Assembly: GCA_001766655.1 (NCBI GenBank)
Contig: MJCC01000009.1
Location: forward strand, 419,324-483,323
DNA: 64,000 nucleotides
Source: Phytomonas francai
Lineage: Eukaryota > Euglenozoa > Kinetoplastea > Trypanosomatida > Trypanosomatidae
Direction of reading: 5' to 3'
Shown here: positions 29,446-40,089 of the stretch, piece by piece
Position numbering within the stretch: the first letter of the stretch is position 1
Layout: each line of letters begins with the position of its first letter
Notes under the pieces: model-generated
The model's input: only the letters and a program-made list of their open reading frames with translations
Told to the model about the DNA's origin: nothing
The model's database searches: none
Position numbers and translations under genes: made by a program

Positions 29446-30392
29446 AAAGGGAAAAGTCTCTACTTCGATCACGTCGTCACTCTCGTTCAACCTCTTAAAC
29501 CTAAAGGTACAGAACTTGTGTAATTAAAACTTTAATCCACAGGTTCAGTTTTTTAATATAAATTTGCAAAAGGGAAAGAAATAAAACCTTAAACATTAAG
29601 AAGTAACGGTACCATAAAAACAATAAAAAAAGAAGCGAAAAGAGAAAAACCATAATGCTACTTCAACTCACTAATTCAATAGATAAAACGCATGTATATT
29701 CTATAATACCTTACTCTAGCATATTATCTTTTCTCCCGCTCCTCCTTATCAAAGTAGTACTTGTTTATTTATTCAAACTTTTAAGATGAACGGGACTAAT
29801 AGGGTTCATAATATCTACCAGAAATGTTATCCTATATCACATTATCGTTTACCCAAAGCAATTGAAGAGAGCAAGAATTTTAAAACAATAAAAAAAGGTT
29901 AGAATTTGCAAAAAAATTGCTCCTTCGGTTAAATGTGAAATCACAGGAAAAAGCAGCTCGACTTCCAAGATCTATTTTCTATTCTCTTTATTGTCAAAAA
30001 AAAAAAAAACCAGTTATTAGATTGCCATCTATTTTCCTTTTTTTTTCCTGTTTAGTGGGCACCCAACTGTCTTTTTCATGAATCTTGAAAAAAAAATTAC
30101 CCTTTAGAACAAAATAAAATTAACAGGATATATATTGGCACATACACTATTTTTTTTTATCCACGAAAAAAGAAGAAAAATGCATGAAACTAATAAAATG
30201 AAAAAAATTAATAAATTGCAAACTTATGCATCTATATTAAGATTTGGAAAGATATCCTCTCTGTCCTTTTTCGACATCCCCTTTCCCCACAGTATGTATT
30301 TTCCCTTCCAGCTGGATATTGTGCTCGTTTTAACCATCTGAACTTAGAGAAGCCTCAGAATACAGTAGCTCGGATAGGTGTGTCCAGTTATT
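29446..30392. other. Spacer, no gene seen
   Basis: AT-rich with an A-run at 29996-30009 and T-runs near 30038-30048. It separates the reductase and PLAA genes. Confidence 0.5.
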
Positions 30393-32798
30393 CTATGATC
30401 CGCAGTTTAGGCACCCTTCAGAGTTCCCAGTGGACAAGCCATAAGTAGAGGGTGTGCTTATGTTGGATAGCTCAGCGTCTTTGACCTCCTTCATGCGCTT
30501 GGCGTCCACCGTAAACTTGATGGCGTCGGCGGCTGGGCGCGTGCGAAGGTAGTACATGCCCGTCTTGAGGCCCATTTCCCAGCAGTAGAAATGCATGGAC
30601 GTTATGCGCCCGGAGGAGGGTTTTTCCATGAAGAGGTTCAGAGACTGGGATTGGTCAATGTACTTCCCACGGTCAGCGGCCATCTGAATCAGATCCCGCT
30701 GTGAAATCTCCCAGACAGTCTTGTAAAGAGCCTTGAGGTCCTCATCAATGCCTTTCACAGGTTGAATAGAACCGTTAAATGTAATAATCTCATTACGAAT
30801 GGTATCATTCCACATCCCACGCTCGATCAGATCACGCACCAGGTACTTGTTCAAGACGGGGAACTCTCCACTTAGAACACGACGCACGTAAATATTGGAT
30901 GTAAAAGGCTCAATACACTCATTGTTGCCCAGGATTTGCGATGTCGAGGCAGTCGGCATGGGTGCCAACAGCAGAGAGTTGCGCATGCCTGAGGATTTAA
31001 CGCGTTCTTTGAGAGCATCCCAATCCCACCGGCCGCTAGTGGGCTTCTTCCCCCACAGGTCGAACTGCAGTATACCCTGAGCAGCAGGGCTCTTGTTGAA
31101 GTCGGTATACGGCCCTTCCTTCTCAGCAAGCTCCACGGAAGATTCCACGGCGGCATAATAGATAGTTTCAAAGATCTCTTCGTTAAGGCGCCTTGATTCA
31201 GGGCATGTGAATGTCTGACGTAAAAGAATAAAAGTATCTGCAAGGCCTTGGATGCCCAAGCCAATGGGACGATAATTAGTGTTGCTCCTTCGTGCTGTCT
31301 CTACCGGATAGTAGGAGTTGTCGATCACGCGGTTCAGGTTGTAGGTTACTTCTTTCGTGACCTCATAGAGCAATTTGTGGTCAAAGGTCTTCGCCTCTTC
31401 GTTCACAAACCGCGGAAGGGCGATAGACGCCAAGTTGCAGACCGCCGTCTCCTCGGGGGACGTGTACTCAATAATTTCTGTGCATAGATTGGAGCATTTA
31501 ATCGTGCCGATGTGCTTTTGGTTTGACTTCCTGTTGCACGCATCTTTATACAGCATGAAAGGAACACCCGTCTCAATCTGGGTCTCTAAGATAGTAAACC
31601 ACAGCTCCTGCGCTGGGATCGTGCGCACCCCCTTCTTTTGTGTTTCGTAGCTCACATACAAGGATTCAAACTCCTCTCCATAGCAATCGCTAAGACCCGG
31701 GCACATGTGGGGATCCATTAGCGTCCAGCTTCCTTCTTCTTTTACACGCTTCATGAAGAGATCGGGTATCCAAAGGCCGTAGAAGAGATCCCGCGCACGT
31801 TGATCATCCTTACCCGTATTACGCTTCAGCATCAGAAACTCGAAAATGTCAGCGTGCCAGGGCTCCAGATAGACCGCAAAGGCACCCTTGCGCTTACCGC
31901 CACCCTGATCAACGTAGCGGGCGGTGTTGTTGAACACGCGCAGCATGGGCACGAGACCGTTGGAAGTCCCATTTGTGCCAGCAATATAGCTTCCAGAGGA
32001 ACGGATGTTGTGAACGTGCAGCCCAATCCCACCGGCTGACTTACTGATCACGGCGCACTCCTTCAGGGTGTCGTAGATGCCCTCAATGCTATCCTCCTTC
32101 ATAGCTATGAGAAAGCACGAGCTCATTTGGGGCCGTGGCGTGCCAGCGTTGAAGAGCGTCGGTGTGGCGTGGGTGAAGAATCCCTTGGACATCAATTCAT
32201 AGGTTCGAGCCACTTTCTCCAAGTTCCTTCCATGAATCCCAAGTGCGACACGCAGGATCATGTGCTGAGGGCGCTCCACGATGCGCATCTGTCCGCGGCC
32301 GACCTCTACCCTTAATAAATATGACCGCTCAAGTGTCTTGAAGCCAAAATACTCGTAGTTCATGTCTCGTGAGTAATCTATCATCTTTTGAAGATCCTCA
32401 TGGTGCTCCTTGACGATCTCCCAAATATCCTCCGCGATGAGGGGGGCCGGTCGAAGGGTCTGGCACCCGACATGATTTCGCATAATCCGGAAAGTCTCCA
32501 ACACCGAGTCGTCTGTGCACTTGTGAAGTGCCTTAACGCTTAGGCGGCCGCCCATGAGGCCATAGTCTGGGTGTTTGGTCACCATATATGCGGCTGTTTG
32601 GGCGAGAAGCTCGTCAAGATGGACATGGGTGATGACATCGGTTACACCGCGAAGTACGGCCTCGACGAGCACGTCTATATCGATAAAGTTCATGTTAAGG
32701 CCATCAGTGACGCTAAGGAACTTATTGTAGATCTTCTTCGGGTCGATCGGAACGGTTTGTTTATCCCTCCTGACTACTAAGGGCGTATCAGACGGCAT
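30393..32798 (-). CDS. RNR1: Ribonucleoside-diphosphate reductase large subunit (class I R1)
   Basis: 801 residues from the ATG at 32798, the normal length for eukaryotic R1. It reduces ribonucleoside diphosphates to deoxyribonucleotides with the R2 radical subunit. An ATP-cone is at the N-terminus (about 5-95, [20 protein letters not shown]). Family blocks follow in order: [20 protein letters not shown] (the Cys of this block pairs with that in the [14 protein letters not shown] block, here [14 protein letters not shown]), [25 protein letters not shown] with the thiyl Cys, and [18 protein letters not shown]. The C-terminus ends CLNCGS, the redox-active Cys-x-x-Cys tail that re-reduces the active site. 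Codons in this gene are less biased than in the GC-rich neighbours. The allosteric ATP-cone means dATP inhibition is probably retained. Confidence 0.98.
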   Translation of the reverse strand: MPSDTPLVVRRDKQTVPIDPKKIYNKFLSVTDGLNMNFIDIDVLVEAVLRGVTDVITHVHLDELLAQTAAYMVTKHPDYGLMGGRLSVKALHKCTDDSVLETFRIMRNHVGCQTLRPAPLIAEDIWEIVKEHHEDLQKMIDYSRDMNYEYFGFKTLERSYLLRVEVGRGQMRIVERPQHMILRVALGIHGRNLEKVARTYELMSKGFFTHATPTLFNAGTPRPQMSSCFLIAMKEDSIEGIYDTLKECAVISKSAGGIGLHVHNIRSSGSYIAGTNGTSNGLVPMLRVFNNTARYVDQGGGKRKGAFAVYLEPWHADIFEFLMLKRNTGKDDQRARDLFYGLWIPDLFMKRVKEEGSWTLMDPHMCPGLSDCYGEEFESLYVSYETQKKGVRTIPAQELWFTILETQIETGVPFMLYKDACNRKSNQKHIGTIKCSNLCTEIIEYTSPEETAVCNLASIALPRFVNEEAKTFDHKLLYEVTKEVTYNLNRVIDNSYYPVETARRSNTNYRPIGLGIQGLADTFILLRQTFTCPESRRLNEEIFETIYYAAVESSVELAEKEGPYTDFNKSPAAQGILQFDLWGKKPTSGRWDWDALKERVKSSGMRNSLLLAPMPTASTSQILGNNECIEPFTSNIYVRRVLSGEFPVLNKYLVRDLIERGMWNDTIRNEIITFNGSIQPVKGIDEDLKALYKTVWEISQRDLIQMAADRGKYIDQSQSLNLFMEKPSSGRITSMHFYCWEMGLKTGMYYLRTRPAADAIKFTVDAKRMKEVKDAELSNISTPSTYGLSTGNSEGCLNCGS

Positions 32799-33236
32799 TA
32801 TGAATCTTAATTCCGCTGTATTCTATGAAGTGATTTAGCGTATAAAATTTGTATTCTTAAAGAACTCTATTCACGGTTATTACGATACACCGATACAAAG
32901 GAGGTACTTGCAAATTGTATGAAGAATCTATATAAAGGAGTCTAGACTGCCTTTGTCTTTGTTAATTTTATATTTTTTTAAAAAAAACTATAAAAGAAAG
33001 AATTATCCTTTAACGTATAACGTTAAAAAGGTAAAAAAAAATATGACAGATAAATAAGTACGTTGAATTTAGAGAAATGAAAAATACATAATTTAGCTCC
33101 ACAGAATAAAAAGAACAAAATCCCGTCAATATTATTGGTTGTTGTGTAGACGAAAGTGTCGCTATTTCATAGCTAATCATAGCAAGAGATTAAAATAGGA
33201 TGGCATGAAGCCTAATCCCTCGAATGGATGCTGACA
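32799..33236. other. Spacer, no gene seen
   Basis: AT-rich sequence with A-runs around 32979-33050 between the PTAR1-like gene and ribonucleotide reductase. Confidence 0.5.
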
Positions 33237-34889
33237 TCACGTTTCACTAGTTTTAGATAGCCTCAACGACTGAAGAAGCTGCAGACCATACCGTGTCGCT
33301 AAATATGAAGACCACGCAGCGGACCCTGAGCTTTCAACCCATGCCTTCGCAGGGTCCCCCGAGGGTGTTAAGAGTCCTTTATCACACTCACTGCTGCCAA
33401 CACTCACTGCTGACATATCGTGATATCCTTCAGCGTAGACAGAAACCCACGCAAGCTCGTCCGCCACTGTCCAAGAGGATAACAGCGGATGATGCAATGA
33501 GGACTTTTTAGAACTAATGCTGAGAGCGTAGCGGATGAGCCCGAGTCGTAGATGCCACATACCCTCGTGCCCTTTATCAACATGCCGGTGTAGTTCTCTC
33601 TGTGTAAAACACAGTAAACGACACCATAAAACAACCGACAGAGGCACCTCAGCTGCAGAGGCGCGGAGGTGATACGGTAAACCTGCGGTGTTGCTACCAC
33701 CGTGAAGGTCTCTCGTTTCGTCAGATGCACACTGATGGAGCAAAAATAACAAAAATGAGCACGCCGATGAGTCTGCGTTATGAGTTTCAAGAAAACGCAT
33801 AACGCTCTCGGCACTGGGCTGCAAAAGATCCCGATAGATTGGATTCGTGGCGTCCCTAACTGGACGGCAATGGTGACTGCAGCAGCGTAACAGGGTTAGT
33901 CGTGCACGGCGATAGTGCCACGCGTTGTAATTTAACGGGTGTTTATCCGAAGCAAAGCTGAGCACTTCGTCATCCAACGTCAAAAAAGTTCGCAAATCAA
34001 GAGTCTTGACTGTGGGCGACAGCTTTTCGTCTATTTCAGGACCACGATTCACACTGGCGGCGCTAGAAAAGAAGCATGCTCGCTGGACATCCCCGAATTG
34101 AGGAAGAAGAATGCCCCCTTTGTCTGACAAGAGGTGACTCTCAATCATAAGCTTCAGAAGCCATTCTCGGTGAAACCAAATAGCCTTCATTTTGAAAAAG
34201 AAGCTAAGGAGAAGGTCCGTCAGCAAGAACTCTTTGACACAATCTACGAGAAAATCGTCTGATTTAGCGATGTGTTGAGTAATATTGTTACTGTCATCCT
34301 GGCGCATGTGTAAAAGCGTCTCTTGGTGTCGTAATTCACTTAGCTTGGCACGTCGAGCACCCCACAGTCCTTCATGTTCGGGAAACAAAAACAACATGAG
34401 GGGAACTAGGCTCTGCGGCAACTGAGCGATCAAACTGGTGGAGAGAATAATCGGGTTTTCAAGCCACTGAAACGAAGAGGCTGTGGTTACCGCCTTAAAG
34501 CCTTTTACTACAATGTCAAAGTTCTGGCTCGATGTGAGACCCGATTTTTCGACAAAGACTTTAAGATAGGACTGGATTTGCTTTGAAAGGATAGCCGGCT
34601 GTACTGCTACTGCGAGCTCAGCGGACAGCTGCACAGATTCATTCTCCATCGTCGGTTGGGCAGCAGAAAGAGAGGGTTCCTCAACTTCGAAAACTTGAAT
34701 AGAAGTCGTGAGAGTTGGGAGGTAAGAAAAAGAAACCCGCATGGCGATGGTGTCGGTAACGCTGTTGGCAGTGCTAGTAGTGGTTTCTTGCGGTTTAAAA
34801 TACAGAATTCGTCGCTGCGCCGCAGTGGACAAGATTTTGTCCAACTTCGCGGAGGCTTCGAACAATTCCGCCATATCTTCACGAAACAT
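33237..34889 (-). CDS. PTAR1-like protein with prenyltransferase alpha-subunit repeats
   Basis: 550 residues from the ATG at 34889; the frame upstream reaches only a GTG. Two segments match the alpha-subunit repeat signature of protein prenyltransferases: about residues 165-190 (LVPLMLFLFPEHEGLWGARRAKL) and about 315-335 (HPLNYNAWHYRRARLTLL), in which the Trp followed by Arg is diagnostic. A later helix (LSVVLWCRLLCFTQRELHRHV) could be another repeat. The long spacing between repeats and the weak conservation resemble PTAR1, the alpha partner in type III geranylgeranyltransferase, rather than the alpha subunits of farnesyl- or Rab geranylgeranyltransferase. The exact subtype is inference. No signal or membrane segment is seen. 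Confidence 0.65.
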   Translation of the reverse strand: MFREDMAELFEASAKLDKILSTAAQRRILYFKPQETTTSTANSVTDTIAMRVSFSYLPTLTTSIQVFEVEEPSLSAAQPTMENESVQLSAELAVAVQPAILSKQIQSYLKVFVEKSGLTSSQNFDIVVKGFKAVTTASSFQWLENPIILSTSLIAQLPQSLVPLMLFLFPEHEGLWGARRAKLSELRHQETLLHMRQDDSNNITQHIAKSDDFLVDCVKEFLLTDLLLSFFFKMKAIWFHREWLLKLMIESHLLSDKGGILLPQFGDVQRACFFSSAASVNRGPEIDEKLSPTVKTLDLRTFLTLDDEVLSFASDKHPLNYNAWHYRRARLTLLRCCSHHCRPVRDATNPIYRDLLQPSAESVMRFLETHNADSSACSFLLFLLHQCASDETRDLHGGSNTAGLPYHLRASAAEVPLSVVLWCRLLCFTQRELHRHVDKGHEGMWHLRLGLIRYALSISSKKSSLHHPLLSSWTVADELAWVSVYAEGYHDMSAVSVGSSECDKGLLTPSGDPAKAWVESSGSAAWSSYLATRYGLQLLQSLRLSKTSET

Positions 34890-35245
34890 TAAGTAGTCCC
34901 AGAGGAGGGGGAAAAAACCTCTGCCTGTGCTGTATACTTCTAACTTCACCCCTTTACAAAGTCAGGGGTTAAGGACATTAGGGTATAAAAGTAATGCAAA
35001 ACACCTCATTGGGGTTTCATTAATTTCCTTTTTTAAGGCGTAGCACGACATAGTAGCAAAGACTCAAGATTTCAAGTAAACGATTATCCTGAAAGAAAAT
35101 AATTCAAGGCGCTTCTTCACGTTGTTGATTTTAAGCATGACATTTGCAATATATAAGGGGTGGGAGTAGGGAATTTTAAAAACGCTTTAGAAATAGCGTA
35201 GGGAAAGAAAGTAATTGCTTCCTTCGAATGCTATAGAAAGCCCTT
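34890..35245. other. Spacer, no gene seen
   Basis: A short AT-rich spacer between the J protein and the PTAR1-like gene. Nothing stands out. Confidence 0.5.
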
Positions 35246-35641
35246 TCAATCAAGCCTACTAGTTGCTTGCCGTGTGAGGATATCTTTAGCCTCGTTCAGT
35301 TTGGTTGCGATATATGGTGACCCCCCAACATCTGTGTGGAGCTCCCTCATCAGCTCCCTGTAGCGTCTTTTCACTTCCTCTTCGGGTGGAGAGTAAAATA
35401 AGCCTGAATCCCGTCGACTAAAACCCAGAAGCATGCAAGCCTCCTTCTCTGTCATGGCTTTCTTGAACCCATATTCGTAAATGTGATACGGTGCAGAAGC
35501 ACCACGAAATGAAGAGGCCGTGGCTGAAGCAATCGGCGAACACCCCGCCATGGTCACCCTCTGGATGACACGAGGAACTAGCTGTGCCGTGTAAAATAAG
35601 GTCGCCCCAGTCAATATGCCAATAACGATTGGAAGGACCAT
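35246..35641 (-). CDS. Pam18/Tim14-like inner-membrane J protein with HTD in place of HPD
   Basis: 131 residues from the ATG at 35641, a normal length for Tim14. An N-terminal membrane span (about 3-22, LPIVIGILTGATLFYTAQLV) is followed by a short intermembrane or matrix linker and a C-terminal J domain (about 63-125). KKAMTEKEACMLLGF, RRYRELMRELHTDVGGSPYIATKLNEAKDIL follow the Tim14 pattern closely, including the Gly-Gly-Ser-Pro-Tyr after the motif loop. The catalytic His-Pro-Asp reads His102-Thr103-Asp104 (codons CAC ACA GAT, 35338-35330). HPD is needed to stimulate Hsp70 ATPase in classical J proteins, so this one may be weak or may have another role. In yeast Pam18 works at the TIM23 import motor with Pam16. 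Confidence 0.9.
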   Translation of the reverse strand: MVLPIVIGILTGATLFYTAQLVPRVIQRVTMAGCSPIASATASSFRGASAPYHIYEYGFKKAMTEKEACMLLGFSRRDSGLFYSPPEEEVKRRYRELMRELHTDVGGSPYIATKLNEAKDILTRQATSRLD

Positions 35642-36078
35642 TGGGCTGTATAGAGCGTCTTTATTTACTGAGCCTAGATTGTATTCGATATGCTATACTG
35701 CACACTATGCCACGAAAAGCAAGATGTGTAGAAAGGTTGGAAATCAGAATGTAATTGCATATATGTACACATAACGCCCATGATAGAATAATAGCATCGC
35801 ACGAAACGATATTTAGGGAAAGAGAATGCACAATAAATTGAAGAGAAACATCTAGCTGTCCCATTTCGACAAGAGTAGTTAAACCTCACACCCCAGTCTG
35901 TAGCACATTAGAAAGCATGAAGTACAATGTTCTATGTAACCCCATTCGGATAAAACAGCGAGATTAGTGCACTCAAAAAAAAAAAAATGGAGATGAGGAA
36001 AAATAAGAGGAAAGCACATCTGGTGAACTGTACATTTAAAATAGCCACTAGTAAACAAAATAAAACATCATATAGCTC
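35642..36078. other. Spacer, no gene seen
   Basis: Mixed AT-rich spacer with an A-run at 35976-35987. No gene seen. Confidence 0.5.
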
Positions 36079-37635
36079 TCAGCCTTTACGTTGTGATTGA
36101 GTATTATACAAAGTCGAATTGATATAAAAAAGGAGCGCCTTTATCACCTTCTCCTTATCGTGCCATGACATCTCCGTAATATAAGCTCCCATTGGAGGTG
36201 GGGTCGCCGTCCTAGCTCCAGGACCTGCTCCTCCTTTGTCATTGTCGTGAACGAACTCCCGCACACTCGACGGCCGAGAAATAGCGTGATCGGGGGGAGT
36301 ACGGGAAAGCTCGGGCAGGAACGTCATCCCATCCAATTTTGTCGACTCATCCGCACGAACGGGGTGAATCATACTAAAAGGCGCACGACCAGCGACATGA
36401 CAAGACTGTTTAGGCAAAGGTGGCGTAGTCATGCCGTTCGTCCGCGTGAGCTGTCTGGTGGTCTTGTTTGATCCACAGCTCGTTTCCATGGAGGAAGAGT
36501 TGCAAGTTTTCTGCGCGGACAAGGACATGTTCATCCCAGTTTGATACATGCGACAGTCCTCCAATGCCATATAGAAAAACTTCTCTAAGTCACTCCTCTG
36601 CCCCACCACCTGTGCAGCATACTGCCGCATATTTTGTAGCTCTGTACGATGGATCTTTAGGGTGCTCTGTGTGGCCTTGAGCTCCTCTTCAAGACTACGA
36701 ATCTTGCCCTCATATTGTCCGGCAACCTTCTCGTGGACCTTATTTAATTGGGCCTGCAGCTCGCATACCTTGGCCTCTAAGCGTTGCAACTTGGCATCCT
36801 TGCTGCGCTGTTGCCGGATTCGAATAACACTGTGCTTCAGGACTTCTTCGTGGACGTTGCGATGAAGCTTCATCGAACGCTGTAACGTGACGAGCTCCCC
36901 TCCCATCGTAGAGGTCATTGATAACAATCGCTCCATGTCTCGGCTCATATCTAGCTTTTCCTTCTCAAGAGTGGAGTTCTGCTCGATAAGAGATTTGTGT
37001 CGCTCCTCCATAAGCTTCTGCAATTTCTGCTCTACCACATGCTGAAATTGCTCTCTCATTACCTTTTCCATCGCAAAAAGCTTTATCTTACGGTCGATGG
37101 CCTCAAATTTGAGGTTGAAGAGCTCCTTTTGATGTTGGGTTTCGACCTCTTTAAACTGATTTTGGAGGTCTCTAAGCTCTTGTTCATGTTCATCGCGTTG
37201 TTTAATATAGCTGGAGGCCTGAAGAACCTCGGATTGAAGCTGGGGTATCAACTTCGCATACTCATCTATCTGCCGGTCCCTCTCATTAAGGGCGAATTCG
37301 TATCGTTCGACTAATTCTTTTTCGATTGCAGAATGTCGCTCAAGCTGGTGAGCAATCCTCTCCTTAAACTGCTCTGATTCCTTTAGGGCGTTCTCGAGCT
37401 TAACCTCCAGGTCATGAATGACGTTACTGGAATTCTGCCTGCGTTGGTCAATACCATGTTTTACAGGACTATACTCAGTGCTTGATTCAGCATATCTACG
37501 ATTACTCCCCGACAGCACTCTTCTCACAGCTGAGCCAGACTTACTATTAACAGAAAGGGCAGAAGGAGGTCTAAATTTGGAAGAACCGGACCTAAAAGAT
37601 GCCTGTGAGGAACCATCTCGAATGAATGATTTCAT
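36079..37635 (-). CDS. BBOF1/CCDC176-like coiled-coil protein (DUF4515 type)
   Basis: 518 residues from the ATG at 37635; the frame reaches only a TTG further upstream. A Ser-rich basic head (1-70) is followed by one long heptad-rich coiled coil (about 75-355) with regular charged helices. The central block around FNLKFEAIDRKIKLFAMEKVMREQF and the later AQVVGQRSDLEKFFYMALEDCRMY resemble basal body orientation factor 1 and relatives, which bind basal bodies and axonemes in ciliated cells. The C-terminal 110 residues are disordered and end in a short hydrophobic helix (VIKALLFYINSTLYNT). A flagellar role is the natural inference in this flagellated group; the family call is only moderately certain. 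Confidence 0.6.
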   Translation of the reverse strand: MKSFIRDGSSQASFRSGSSKFRPPSALSVNSKSGSAVRRVLSGSNRRYAESSTEYSPVKHGIDQRRQNSSNVIHDLEVKLENALKESEQFKERIAHQLERHSAIEKELVERYEFALNERDRQIDEYAKLIPQLQSEVLQASSYIKQRDEHEQELRDLQNQFKEVETQHQKELFNLKFEAIDRKIKLFAMEKVMREQFQHVVEQKLQKLMEERHKSLIEQNSTLEKEKLDMSRDMERLLSMTSTMGGELVTLQRSMKLHRNVHEEVLKHSVIRIRQQRSKDAKLQRLEAKVCELQAQLNKVHEKVAGQYEGKIRSLEEELKATQSTLKIHRTELQNMRQYAAQVVGQRSDLEKFFYMALEDCRMYQTGMNMSLSAQKTCNSSSMETSCGSNKTTRQLTRTNGMTTPPLPKQSCHVAGRAPFSMIHPVRADESTKLDGMTFLPELSRTPPDHAISRPSSVREFVHDNDKGGAGPGARTATPPPMGAYITEMSWHDKEKVIKALLFYINSTLYNTQSQRKG

Positions 37636-38106
37636 TTCCTTTGTCAATTGTTCTGGCAAAAATTATGGAAATAAAAATAGGTACTAGTATTTGATAAGTA
37701 GTATTTTCTGTATATTCTTTTATATTTGTTTATTCATCTTTCCCAATCTTATCTTCTTTAATTCATTAACTTGGAGTTCGAGGTCCATTACAAGCATATA
37801 AAAGGACGAACCATCGTTGGATAATTTTTTAATAAAAAAATCAGAGTAATTTTTTAGTTCTGAGCATCTTGTATAAATAAGAATAGGAAAAAAAAACGGG
37901 GAAAGGCAAAAAACAAGCCATGCTGCTGGCTTTTCTCCCCGTAATCGATATCCATCCCTTGACTGCACAGAATATTATGCGTTATTATTTCTCCATTGGG
38001 ATCTTTTGTTTACTCGTCCGGAGTAAACTGCTGCTTGGTTTCCATGGACCATTTCGTACTACTTTGCCGCGACAAGATACTTTTGGGGTTGACACTAGGA
38101 GCCAAT
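37636..38106. other. Spacer, no gene seen
   Basis: A mixed-composition spacer between two coiled-coil genes. No convincing frame is seen on either strand. Confidence 0.5.
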
Positions 38107-40089
38107 TTAGATGTGCGTTAGCAATCGCTTTCCATTCAAATGTCGAGCTTCTGGAGCTTTTTCTGCATCACGTAGAGAATCAGGCATGCTAGATTCAGAG
38201 ACTGAGATGGCCCCCAGATGTTGCCGTTCATACTGCCGTCCATCGTGAAAAGCTATGCGCACCTGTTCTTCCACCTCCTTACGAAGCTGCTGGGTAATCA
38301 TCTGACGATCCCTCAAAAGTTCCTGATACGCCCGCTGCAGCTGCACGCTGTGGTCTCTGGCTAGATTCTCGCTGCGTCGCTGCTCACTCGCGTAAAGACT
38401 TTCTAGCCGCTCTTTCTCCAAATCTACCATGCGCTGACGCTCTTTTAGCATCCCCACCTGCCTCTGGAGCTGCTGTATCTCCTCCTGTTGATTACGAAGG
38501 AGCAGTAGATCCGCGTCTGTTGCTGGGGCCCGCATTGCTGCAGCAAGCTCGTCTACCGCAGTGCTGTCTTCTGTTTGAGCGGCTACTTCTAATCCACTGA
38601 GTGCATTTCCACCTGGACCGTGCGGTGCACCCTTCCCTAAGATCGAGTTATTACGCTCCTCAGTGAGCAACACATATTCTTCGGTCCAGGTAAGGCCCGC
38701 ATCGAAGGCCATAAGCATCGGCTCCCAAAAAAGGTCCAGAAGCAGGGCCTGTCGTGCGGCCCCCTCCTCCTCACTCAACGCATTCAACCTTTCTATGTCT
38801 ATGTCTAAATCGGTCCCATGTGTTGCTCTCTCAAGGCCTAGCCCGACACTCGCACTGGCTCCTTCCCTGGGTTGGTGACACCCGCCCCCACCGTCCACGA
38901 TTTGCACCCCGTCGTAAAGGTTGCCTGTCTGCATGAGACCTTCCATCGCTACTATGCGGCGTGAAAGTCGTAGCTCCTCCTGCCGCAGCCTCTCCACCTC
39001 CAACGAGGTACTCGCCAGAGAAGCGCGCAGCCCCTCGTTCGTGGCCGTCAGCTTTTCACAGCTGCCCTGTAGGGAGTCAACTCGCTCGACGAGGTCGTTG
39101 CGCGCATTGCGCAATTCCCGCAGCTCCTCCTCCCCGCGCCGAAGCTGCTGAAGCTCAGCCTCGCGTAGTAGGCTGAGATGCGCAAGGGCGTCATCGAGTC
39201 GCTGAATCTGCGACTGCGCGATAAGCGGGTCGAACTGGGCAAGCGACTCGTGCAAGGCGGCGTGCAGGGCCTCCTCCGTGCGAGCCGCGGCCACCGCCGC
39301 CGCGGTGCAAGACGCCGAAATCCGCAAGACCACCCTCTCCCCGGCGGCCCCTTTTTCCGAGCCCTCGGTCGCTCTACTAGGCCCATCCGTCCTTGGGCTG
39401 GGGTCGGCGGCGCGCCTGTCCGCCCGCTCGACCTCCGCGCCAGCGGTGGCCTGCAGGATCGTGAGGATACGCTGCTGCTCCTGGATTTGCAGAAAAGCCC
39501 GCTGAAGCTGCGTGTGGAGGTAGGTCACGTGGTAGAGCAGACGCTGCCGGTCGCTGTAGTCGTTCGAGGTGATCAGGGGCAACGAGGACCCCTCGCCCGC
39601 GAAAGGGCTCGCCAGAGTCAGCCCCGCAAGCGCCTCAAGGTCGACCCCGCCGAGCGCATGCGAAGGCACGCCAGGGATTCGCCCTGACGGTGTGGCACTC
39701 CCCCAGGCTCCCCCCGCGGCGTCCGACGTCGCGGCCTGCAGGACACTTACCCTTTCCGATAAAATAGGGCTCTCGTCTCCTTGGCTGCTATCACGCATCT
39801 TTTTACGATAGTGTGAGGTCTTCTGGTTTAAACTACTATTGCGTTCAGAAACTTCATCGGCACTATGCTCGAGGTCAGTGTGCCTTTCCGAATTTCCCCC
39901 GGTACCGTGGCCCTTGAAGGAGTTTTGTGTTGTATCGGGTGCGTTACTGGACAGGGAAGACTTGGCATGCGCATCATAGTTTGCTTGGGGTAATGAAGAC
40001 GTTTCTAGACGCGAGGGGTGGTTACCATCCAATTCAAAGGAGCAACCTGCATTTGTGCTGGTTACCTTTGAACTGAAAGCATTTGACAT
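38107..40089 (-). CDS. Coiled-coil protein of unknown function (660 aa)
   Basis: A complete frame from the ATG at 40089. The first 160 residues are Ser/Gly-rich and disordered. Helical coiled-coil segments follow at about 180-220, 270-390 and 530-620, rich in Leu, Glu, Arg and Gln. Between them lies a more globular acidic segment (about 430-475, LLLDLFWEPMLMAFDAGLTWTEEYV). The middle of the gene (39000-39700) is very GC-rich with Ala and Arg over-representation. No family is recognised; a cytoskeletal or flagellar structural protein is the likely class. Confidence 0.75.
   Translation of the reverse strand: MSNAFSSKVTSTNAGCSFELDGNHPSRLETSSLPQANYDAHAKSSLSSNAPDTTQNSFKGHGTGGNSERHTDLEHSADEVSERNSSLNQKTSHYRKKMRDSSQGDESPILSERVSVLQAATSDAAGGAWGSATPSGRIPGVPSHALGGVDLEALAGLTLASPFAGEGSSLPLITSNDYSDRQRLLYHVTYLHTQLQRAFLQIQEQQRILTILQATAGAEVERADRRAADPSPRTDGPSRATEGSEKGAAGERVVLRISASCTAAAVAAARTEEALHAALHESLAQFDPLIAQSQIQRLDDALAHLSLLREAELQQLRRGEEELRELRNARNDLVERVDSLQGSCEKLTATNEGLRASLASTSLEVERLRQEELRLSRRIVAMEGLMQTGNLYDGVQIVDGGGGCHQPREGASASVGLGLERATHGTDLDIDIERLNALSEEEGAARQALLLDLFWEPMLMAFDAGLTWTEEYVLLTEERNNSILGKGAPHGPGGNALSGLEVAAQTEDSTAVDELAAAMRAPATDADLLLLRNQQEEIQQLQRQVGMLKERQRMVDLEKERLESLYASEQRRSENLARDHSVQLQRAYQELLRDRQMITQQLRKEVEEQVRIAFHDGRQYERQHLGAISVSESSMPDSLRDAEKAPEARHLNGKRLLTHI

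Noticed and set aside
29446..29490. Longer starts of several genes (GTG or TTG), here PLAA
   Set aside because: Nuclear kinetoplastid genes start with ATG; the first in-frame ATG was used at 3801, 29445, 34889, 37635, 47737, 51184, 57856 and 63457.
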